Shown here: in pieces, positions 56,351-64,000 of the stretch | How positions within the stretch are numbered: the stretch's first letter is position 1 | How the letters are laid out: the number at the start of each line of letters is the position of its first letter | Assembly (NCBI GenBank): GCA_945859605.1 | Contig: OX243816.1 | Location: 27,262,924-27,326,923 of the forward strand | Length of the DNA stretch: 64,000 bases | Source: Lumbricus rubellus | Lineage: Eukaryota > Annelida > Clitellata > Crassiclitellata > Lumbricidae | Direction: 5' to 3' | The notes under the pieces: generated by a model | Told to the model about the DNA's origin: nothing | Seen by the model: the letters and a program-made list of their open reading frames with translations, nothing else | The model's database searches: none | Position numbers and translations under genes: made by a program

Positions 56351-57411
56351 TTGTTCTTTTGGTGCACGAAACAACCGTCGAAATAACGGCGGAATTAGCC
56401 GACCGTTAATGAGAAACAGTCGACAATAATTTCAGTCTGATTATACGAAAGGCACTTCTGTCTGCTCTCTCTTCTCTCTTCTCAGACCATAAGCTTATTC
56501 ATGGTTGATAAGACTAGAGGCAATTACACCATGCAGGACTAAAATAACACCGATAAGTGAAACTTGTCCTTGTCATATATTTCAGCAATACATTTCAATG
56601 GCCGCCGACGAGACGAAGCTCACCATGTTATCAGCGAATAAAAGAATCAAGAGGACAGCAATTCAGTAAAGTGAAGTACACCAGTAGCTCTCAGATAATC
56701 TGACAGTCAAGGAGACCCACTCATTCAAACAAGCAGAGGGCACACCCATTTTGAAAAACAGTGAAGTGTGTCAAGTGACATCAATCTTAAAAGATTCAAG
56801 AAGACATCCGTTCCACACCATGCAGGAAGCAGAAACGATCTTCACCCTTCAGCAATCGTAGTTCTATATAAAACACGTACATATGCATGGTGATGCGTGC
56901 GTACGTGCATCTTATACATAATATATAATTTATATTGTACTGCGTTACATTCAGACATTCATATAGCGCCTTGAAGAGGGCTAAACGTTCATATGCGCAT
57001 CCAGTGCGCAAGTTGCACGAGAGAAGAATATTATGTTTTATGTACCTTCGCTAAAACAGCATGCATTATGTATATGACAAACTCCTAAGACCGATTAGAA
57101 ATAAAATTATTTGTGAGTTTGTCAAGTTTATGATACAAACGTATAGTGTCTAACACTGTCTATGTATAATTATTTGTACCTTTTTCTGCAGCTACATATA
57201 TGCTTACCTACGTACGCCGATTAGTAGCTTTAGCATGCAAGTCTGAACGTGTGCATGTATGGAACAGTGCTGCACTTGTGTTCAGCACATGCATACGTAT
57301 CGTAAATGCATTGCATCATAATTACAAATAAACCCACAAACATATGCATGTAGCCTATATGTACGTAGGTACTTCCGTACTTAGCATGCATGTAGTTACG
57401 TAGGCCTATGC
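56351..57411. other. Intergenic, one LINE-tail scrap
   Basis: tcatatagcgccttgaagag at about 56,960 is a short relic of the LINE 3' end. Otherwise nothing recognised. Confidence 0.4.
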
Positions 57412-57535
57412 ATGTATGTATGTATGTATGTATGTATGTATGTATGTATGTATGTATGTATGTATGTATGTATGTATGTATGTATGTATGTATGTATGTA
57501 TGTATGCATGCATGCATGCATGTATGTATGTATCT
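57412..57535. repeat. (ATGT)n microsatellite
   Basis: About 23 perfect tgta units followed by several tgca units and a few more tgta. Met-Tyr-Val-Cys type frames are artefacts. Confidence 0.97.
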
Positions 57536-59506
57536 AAATGCATTAGGATATTCATTCTTGCTGCATTTACAATGTGCTGTTGCGAATGGTGCGCACATGA
57601 CAGTCTAGCCGTCTATAGGTCTAATTATATTATGAGGTCCACATGCATGGAGTTAAGAGCGATTAGCAAACACTGTGGACATTTCATGAGAGCATTGTTC
57701 AATCAGTCAGCGCAGCAGCAGCAGTGAAGAAGGCTGAAGTCCTTGACGCAGAGATTTTTATGCTATATCCGATGCACAACGGTTTTCATTTTCATACACA
57801 GTAGTCCGAACAGATATGCAGATCATATTAAGTCATATCAGTCAACGGCATTCCTGCTCATAGATCTGGCCGCTGAGTGGGTTAAGTCTAATAGGGTGAC
57901 CTTTCTACCTTTGTGTATGTTTAGTCACGTTGCTGTCTGCATCCAGACAACTTGAAAGATAATTAATCAGTTATCATGCCTGCAGCAAAATCTGGTCAGT
58001 TAAAAGATCAGATAAAGGTTAATATTAATTATGAAGCCTCGAATCATTAAATCATTACCGGTACTTGTTGTTGAAGACTTGTTGTGTGCAGTTTATTTGT
58101 CGCTTGGAGATATTTTGTCATTGGCTTCCAAATTTATCAACCATGTAGAAAAAGTCGGCAGTAGGCTACTTGAAAAACTTTGCCACAATCGCAGTAACAG
58201 CAAACTGCAGCTCAGAAATTTTATGTTTGTAATTTCATTGTGAAGCCACCGAGACGAATAACAGAAGTCGGACTTTCATGGAAATGCTTTTTTGATTCTA
58301 AGACGAGTAATCATAGGGACTGACCAGTGACCAGACTACCTTGTCGGATTGGGTCTTATGATTAGGCGAGCCAACTTAATTTCTCTATTTCAATGATGCA
58401 CACTAACTACTTCAGTAGTAGTCAAATTAGCTTCCTAACTACGGTACTATAGTCGTGTCAGTAGTTATTATTACTGACTTTTACCTACGTCAGAGGATAA
58501 ATAGTTGCAACTACTTCTTTTACTACAAGTAGGCTGACTACTTTCTTGAGTACATAAGCACGGACAACAATGTTAAGATATTATCTGTATCAAACTATAA
58601 AGTACTGCAGAGTGGCAATGTACAGTAAGCTTATTCGTAATTTAGTTTTTAGTCCAAATTTTTTTCAGCGTCGTATCTTGGTCTGAAGGCGCCCTACACA
58701 ATTGACCTAAATTAGCTTTGTGTCCATTCAGACGAGCACGGTGGTGAAGTATCTTGATGTCAGATGACCTATAGGCTGCCTGACCCTTGCTTAACATTAG
58801 TATTCTAGTCCTCGTGGTATTGCACAGCACTGACTCAAAACTGCTTCAGGTTGTCATTTGTAAATTGATTAACGGTTGTAGTTATAAGACCTTTGTCATC
58901 TTTCATTTACCTAAAAACTTTTGCTATTTCAGATATCACTTCGGGTGTTATTTTTATTGTTCCTGGATACATGTAGCATGGTAGCCGAGTGTTTAGAGCA
59001 GTCGCCTAGTAGCCTATCACATAGAATTGAGAATCTAGAGAATCTGAAGAAACCTCTGAACTTCCTCTGAGCTTATACTGCGTGGGTTCCTTGAACAACT
59101 TCCGGTCCTCGTTAGCAATTTCAGCTATCAGCTATTCAGCTTATCAGTTATTAGAAGATAACGCATAGGCCTAATGATAGAGTAATAATGGTCATCAAGG
59201 TAACTAACGCGAGATTGCAAATATAGGCCCACGTAGTCCTGCTGATTGTAGAGCCTGCTAGGCCTACATGTATGTGTAGGGCCTGTAGGCTTACACTGAA
59301 GGCCGTAGCCAGGAATCAGAGGGGGTTATACTCGACTTTAAGCAAGCCGACAAGCAACCGAATCAAGAGACAAAGAGGTTTGGAGATGATTCAATCTATT
59401 GTAAATGTCACATAGAAAATAGGAGCTATAAAATGAAATTTCCTTTGTCCTTGAATCATGATTGTCTTGGTAGGCCTAAGTGCATCAGTTCATGGTAGTA
59501 TTATTT
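57536..59506. other. Intergenic, nothing recognised
   Basis: No supported gene. Several AGGCCTA palindromes and short direct repeats (actac at 58,430-58,560). Confidence 0.45.
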
Positions 59507-60000
59507 CATGTCGGGAGGGAGGTATTCAAACACCCCACCCCTATCCACCCCACCTCACCCCACCTCACCCCACCTCACCCCACTCCTCCACCATTCCACC
59601 CCTCCTCCTCCTCCATCCCTCCCCCACTCCCTCTCCCACCCCTCCATCTTCCACACCCCTCCAGCCCAACCGCTCAACCCCTCTCCACCCCTCCACCCCC
59701 CACCTCTCCACCCTCCCCATTCCTCCCTCTCCCCCACCCATCCACCCCAACCCCTCTACCCCAAACCCCCTCCATTCCATCCTCACCTCAACCCCATCCA
59801 CTCACCACTCCCCCACCCCCTCACACACCCACCCCCACCCTACACCCAAACCCTCCGCCCCAAACCTACCCAAAAACACCCCACCGCACTCCGACCTCTG
59901 GACCGGTATTCCACCCGTGAAATATGGGTATTCGGAAAAATTTTCCCCACCACCCACCCCACTCGCGCACTCCACCCCACAACACGCCACCTCTAACTCG
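59507..60000. repeat. C-rich low-complexity tract
   Basis: About 350 bp of CCACC/CCTCC/CACCC words, strongly strand-asymmetric (almost no G on the plus strand). It opens long Pro/Ser/His frames on the plus strand and Gly/Glu/Arg frames on the minus strand, which I regard as artefacts. Confidence 0.85.
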
Positions 60001-60099
60001 ACATCCACCGCTACGCGTAAATCTACATTAATTAGCGGCTTTCACCATTTATTTAATGATCATGCAAGCGTTTAAGAAGGTGTTTAATAAACTGTCGTG

Positions 60100-60487
<388 letters not shown>

Positions 60488-61028
60488 GAATCTTCTCTTT
60501 ATTTATATAGATGTATGTACATTGTACATGTATGTATGCATAATTGTATCACGTATGTAATATGCATGTGTGTATGCAATGATTAGTGTGCATGCAACTA
60601 TGACGCACTGAAGCATATTGAAGCACATACAGCAAGACGCTTATCAACCATGAAATCGCTAAGTGTGCAAACAACTAAATGGACTTGGATCAATTAAAAA
60701 CTAAGACAGCGTGTCACTTTAACACAATGACACGCAAAGTATAATGCCTATTATTATATAGGACTATTGTTTCAAGTGACAACTCTTCAAAAATACTCGA
60801 AAACTTTTTACCCATATAAATTATTTCACAGCTGTGACGACCATGACATTAGTCACATAATAGATAATGACATCAGTCACATAATAGATAATGACCCTAG
60901 AGCGTAGACAGTTTTCTGTTATAGGCTACAGTGAATTGTACCATTGGCCTGCATCCGTTTACTGTAAAGACTAGCATGACCATTGACCATTGACCAAGTG
61001 CGCCATGCTCTCACTTATATTGAATAAA
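60488..61028. other. Region downstream of gene 2
   Basis: Contains the presumed 3' UTR of gene 2 (minus strand). A minus-strand AATAAA occurs only near 60,500, about 530 bp past the stop, so the polyadenylation site is uncertain. A 25-bp direct repeat (cagtcacataatagataatg and flanks) lies at about 60,845-60,895. Confidence 0.4.
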
Positions 61029-61700
61029 TTACAAATAGTCATTTTGGATCGGTCTATCGTGATAATCGAATTTCGTTAGCTTACAATCATCTCCTCTTCC
61101 AATGATTAGTCTCGGCAATTTGAGGACCTCTTCATTGAACGTGAGACGAGTCAGGTCAAACTTTAGAGCCGGGTCGTCTGGTTCATACTGAAATTTCTGC
61201 AGTTCAACATTGTTACCAGTGACCCGCTCGTCCTCTACCACCTGACCCAGGTTGTCGATGTGAGATGTCACGCCTGAATGAACCGATCCAGAGGTCTTTA
61301 CTCTCCTTTCGTCAGTGACTAGTGTCGGATAGTCAGCGTTTGACCTCTGTGAAGCAGACATTTCTGTTGCATTGGTTTCGATGACCGCTAAGTAGTCGTT
61401 GTTTGTCAGTTCGTCAACGTCTAATTCTTGTCGACTGTCGACTCTTGAGACTTCCGTTCCGCTGCGCTCTTCGTCTGTGTCAATCGTGTCGTAGTCTAAG
61501 ACTTTCTTTCGACGCATTTCCTTTTCCTTTCTCTTTCGTTTCTTTATGATTGAGATGGCGATTACGAGGCAAACTATGGCAATGAGAACGACAGCCGCTG
61601 CAACGCTCACTCCGATTATCAGAGCTTTGTTGCTTTCATTGATCTTAGAATGTGTATAACGAAGACAGTAGGCGAAGTATGACTTTGTGCTTATATTCAC
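61029..61700 (-). CDS. Gene 2 last exon: transmembrane helix and tyrosine-bearing tail
   Basis: 672 nt including the stop; acceptor CTGTTGCACAG/GTG, phase 0. After about 24 extracellular residues (VNISTKSYFAYC...) a helix of about 27 residues (ALIIGVSVAAAVVLIAIV...) is followed by the basic stop-transfer KKRKRKEKEMRRKK. The tail has six tyrosines (LDYDT, NDYLA, ADYPT, FQYEP, FDYHD, NDYL), five preceded by Asp, which looks like a kinase substrate. It ends NDYL, fitting a class III PDZ-binding form (D/E-x-hydrophobic). No RasGAP or kinase domain. A signalling role through tyrosine phosphorylation is inference. Confidence 0.88.
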   Translation of the reverse strand: MNISTKSYFAYCLRYTHSKINESNKALIIGVSVAAAVVLIAIVCLVIAISIIKKRKRKEKEMRRKKVLDYDTIDTDEERSGTEVSRVDSRQELDVDELTNNDYLAVIETNATEMSASQRSNADYPTLVTDERRVKTSGSVHSGVTSHIDNLGQVVEDERVTGNNVELQKFQYEPDDPALKFDLTRLTFNEEVLKLPRLIIGRGDDCKLTKFDYHDRPIQNDYL

Positions 61701-63946
61701 CTGTGCAACAGATAGCAACGGAAAGTTGAGAATAGATCGCTTTATACGATAAGATCAATTGCTTTAAGTATCATCATCATAGTCATGGTATTCTGACGTG
61801 AAAAGATGATTGGGTTTGAGTGCAAACATGATGGCATTTTATATAATTTACACGAAGTCAGTGAAAGGACTTTTGTGACATACACGCCATCTGCGATGCC
61901 AGGTCGCGATGGATTTGGCAAGCAAGGATGTTCTGAATGGCATCAACGGCATTTTAAAGAGAAGTAGACCTACTTAGCACTTGACCAACTGACTACTCAT
62001 GAATTTCTCAACCATCGCAGACTTCGTAGACAACTAGCCATGTATACAAATTCTCTTAAACCTATTGCACAAAATGCATTTTCTGTGCGGAAGATTGGCA
62101 CGTAGGCCCCTACCTCACACGGTATTTGTCAAACCGAGTTATTCTTAACGCTGACTCTAGGACTCACCATTTGCGATGATAAAGCAGTACGCCTAGCGTC
62201 AGTTGAATTGAAGTCGATGACTTACCATGACTGCCAGCGTTCCTTCATTATCTTGACAATAGACTTTGTTGTTGTTGGATTCGGCTGAAGGCGTCTGCGT
62301 TGGTGGACGACAATTCAACTCGTTGTCCGCTAGAGAGAAGACGATGCACGTTGCGTTTCCAATGGCAACAGCGTAGTCTCGCATGGAACATCCAGACGAC
62401 AGATGCTGACCCTGCATGCATGCATGGCATTAAGCAGAAAGATGTACATTGATGAAGGAGGAGCAGAGTAATAGCTATAGGTATTTGCTTAACTGACTCC
62501 TTTCTACAACAAGTTTATGACTTTGTCCAATCGCGATAATTTGTTTTCATTCAATTATTATGCACGCCATGTGAGCAAATCCAAATGATTTTTATATGAC
62601 TCAGATTTATTTTCGTTGAGGGGAATTCCGAATAAACATTCATAGGGCATTTCCGAAATACTTAATTCTTGCAATTACAAGTATGTTGGAATAAATTGCA
62701 AGAGTTAGATAAGACGCCGATCGCAAGTCGACTGAACCGCTAATCTATATTAAGACTCGGACTTATTTAGAACTCTGTTATACGTCGTCTCTTATTAGAC
62801 TTTTGTGTGCAAGCAATGGATGGCTTGTGTTAATATGCTTACGTTTATCTGGATGTCATCGTCGGTGTCTGGGTTGTACTCCACCACGTCTTCTTTTATC
62901 GTGATTTCCGGAAATGTAGTCGTGAAGATGAAGGCGACATTCGGAAGAGATTTGCTGGTGTTCTCGTAATTTGGCAAAGCATCCAAGACGAAGCCAAGGT
63001 AAATCAGGCACGTGCTATTATCGGAATTTGTGAAGCTCGCCAGAGGTGATCTCTTCTTTCTACGACTGCGATGAGAAGGACCTTGAGATCGACGGAGGAG
63101 CATATCAGCTTGACTTGCCATGACTATATTGTCGCTGTTTACGAATGCTGGAGGAACAACTCCTGGAGGCAAGAGACATGTCATCTCGGTGGAATTTTTT
63201 GGATAACAGATCTATAACATTTGAAGAACAGATGAAAGATCAGCTCATTAAATCAATTGAAAGAATATTTAAACTTTGAATTTTCTTAACATATTCGTTT
63301 ATTTCTCGATTCTAAATCAAATCCAGTTGCTACCAATAGCTGGTCTTTATTGATGAGTTTAGACTTTAAAACCATGCACTTACCGATACCCATCTGTCAC
63401 CAGCTGCTAACGAGAACACGTAAATTGAGCATTTAATTTACTATGCCAGGGCTAAGGGTATTTTGTGACACTCTTACATCTTGGTAAGATGTCTGAAGTT
63501 CAAGTGCGTCAACCTACAGTATAGGGACCAGTTTCTTTATTGGCCAACAGCAATACCTTTAAACGAACAGCTTTAGAATTCCTCTAACAATGTAATAATC
63601 AACATCAGCCTAACTTAATTATGTCTAATTGAGCCTGAAAGCAATGCTTTACAGTATACTCTCAAAACACTGTAAACATATTCCTTTCAATGATGCGCAT
63701 CATAATCGCACAGGCCAACAAAATACATGACATTTAGTTTCCTACATTTGTTATACCTTGTCTCATGTATAACTGGAATGAAGAGGAATTTCTTAAATCT
63801 ATTTAGTCATGGAATTGCTTACTTCTGACAGTGTCGACGTGTGTGTTTGGTTTGCAGTGTTGTTAAAAACGATTATTGTGACTTGCATCGTCGGATATTG
63901 AACGACGTTCATGTTCTGACCGGTTACAGTCAACTGAACGCCACCA
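61029..63946 (-). CDS. Gene 2: plexin-like IPT receptor, C-terminal part (5' end off window)
   Basis: Gene-level entry. Exons in order are 63,946-63,823, 63,211-62,843, 62,411-62,226 and 61,700-61,029, phases 0,0,0 between them, entered in phase 2 and ending at TAA (61,031-61,029). It encodes two plexin-type IPT regions, a membrane-proximal IPT end, one transmembrane helix and a cytoplasmic tail of about 165 residues. The first two exons match gene 1 in phases, and the first in exact length, so the genes are tandem duplicates in head-to-tail order. The tail lacks the plexin RasGAP and any kinase. Whether gene 2 also has a giant repeat exon cannot be seen, since its 5' part is outside the window. 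Confidence 0.87.
61701..62225. other. Intron of gene 2, nothing recognised
   Basis: No repeats or extra exons seen. Confidence 0.6.
62226..62411 (-). CDS. Gene 2 exon: membrane-proximal IPT end
   Basis: 186 nt, phase 0-0 (acceptor TGCATGCAG/GGT, donor GTCATG/GTAAGT). It encodes GQHLSSGCSMRDYAVAIGNA, then TCIVFSLADNELNCRPP. The G-x-L...V-x-IG-x-x-x-C-x-V...L...L-x-C-x-PP pattern is the conserved second half of a plexin IPT domain. Joined to the previous exon it gives IQIN-GQHLSSG, the expected strand/loop. The donor is taken because it gives phase 0 into the transmembrane exon. Confidence 0.88.
62412..62842. other. Intron of gene 2, nothing recognised
   Basis: Short tgcatgca palindromic run next to the acceptor at 62,412-62,425; otherwise unremarkable. 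Confidence 0.6.
62843..63211 (-). CDS. Gene 2 exon: IPT domain with furin-like insert
   Basis: 369 nt, phase 0-0 (acceptor GTTATAG/ATC, donor ATAAAC/GTAAGC). It encodes ICYPKNSTEMTCLLPPGVVP, then a basic insert SHRSRRKKRS, LGFVLDALPNYENTSKSLP and ends DDIQIN. It parallels gene 1 exon 932-1,333, being 33 nt shorter mainly in the insert. The RKKR/S site matches the furin consensus; plexin B and MET family members are also cleaved by furin-type proteases. Confidence 0.9.
63212..63822. other. Intron of gene 2, nothing recognised
   Basis: No repeats or additional exon candidates with matching phase. Confidence 0.6.
63823..63946 (-). CDS. Gene 2 exon: first half of an IPT domain
   Basis: 124 nt, phase 2 in (acceptor TTTGTTCAG/T) and phase 0 out (donor TCAGAA/GTAAGC). 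It encodes GGVQLTVTGQNMNVVQYPTM followed by a Thr/Asn-rich stretch ending THTSTLSE. Same length and phases as gene 1 exon 2,572-2,695. Upstream exons are outside the window. Confidence 0.9.
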
Positions 63947-64000
63947 CTGAACAAACAAAACATCCATTCTCATCATAACTCATATTCACATTTCCAATGT

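Noticed and set aside
56099..56374. 91-residue minus frame with 19-residue repeats
   Set aside because: 57 bp is divisible by three, so an open unit stays open; no signal, domain or splice partner.
57230..57598. His/Thr/Tyr-rich and Met/Tyr/Val/Cys-rich frames
   Set aside because: Translation of the (ATGT)n microsatellite and its flanks.
59458..60075. 205-residue Pro/His/Ser-rich plus-strand frame
   Set aside because: Low-complexity C-rich tract open in all three plus frames at once; no homology or gene structure.

Overview
The window is eukaryotic and most likely comes from a marine invertebrate deuterostome, perhaps an echinoderm. That placement is an inference from intron-rich multi-exon genes, many short non-autonomous DNA transposons, CR1/L2-like LINE pieces, a tRNA-type SINE, long microsatellites and a strikingly common AGGCCT-centred palindrome. 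No prokaryotic operon, rRNA or CRISPR array is present.

Two genes are readable, both on the minus strand and clearly tandem paralogues. Gene 2 (61.0-63.95 kb, 5' end beyond the right edge) encodes the membrane-proximal part of a receptor: plexin-type IPT/TIG domains, one transmembrane helix and a short cytoplasmic tail with six tyrosines and a genuine stop codon, without the plexin RasGAP domain. Gene 1 runs from a start codon at 45,514 to the left edge, where it is still open. Its exons are: a 53-nt exon with the start of a signal peptide; one 29,133-nt coding exon (11,491-40,623); three EGF exons; and four exons of plexin-like IPT domains whose lengths and phases match gene 2. All splice phases agree and the exons in the window sum to exactly 10,142 codons. 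By comparison with gene 2, the transmembrane segment and tail should lie just left of position 1.

The giant exon is about 600 tandem copies of a 16-residue (48-bp) Thr/Ser-rich, acidic, almost base-free repeat, in two related families: about 413 copies of type A (ITTDQETTIQAVTSDE, N-terminal) and about 189 of type B (VTVAQETTPETTTSDE, C-terminal). The predicted product is a cell-surface polyanionic mucin-like stalk of more than 9,600 residues on an EGF/IPT receptor. The arrays carry in-register segmental duplications, including a tandem 2,640-bp copy with no difference seen.

The other striking signal is at the left end. A roughly 28-bp minisatellite there is built from the 5' splice-site region of the last gene 1 exon in the window, so nearly every unit carries a donor-like GTAAGT. 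It also holds a MITE whose TA duplication reveals the intact empty site. A 57-bp minisatellite at 56.1 kb likewise repeats a donor-like AAG/GTAAGA.

The introns and the 15.5-kb intergenic region hold five hAT-like non-autonomous elements with 8-bp target duplications, a Mutator-like foldback with a 9-bp duplication, nested LINE/DNA-element insertions inside a ~120-bp satellite, a SINE sharing its 3' tail with the local LINE, and several long microsatellites. I saw no other convincing protein-coding gene between 45.6 and 61.0 kb.
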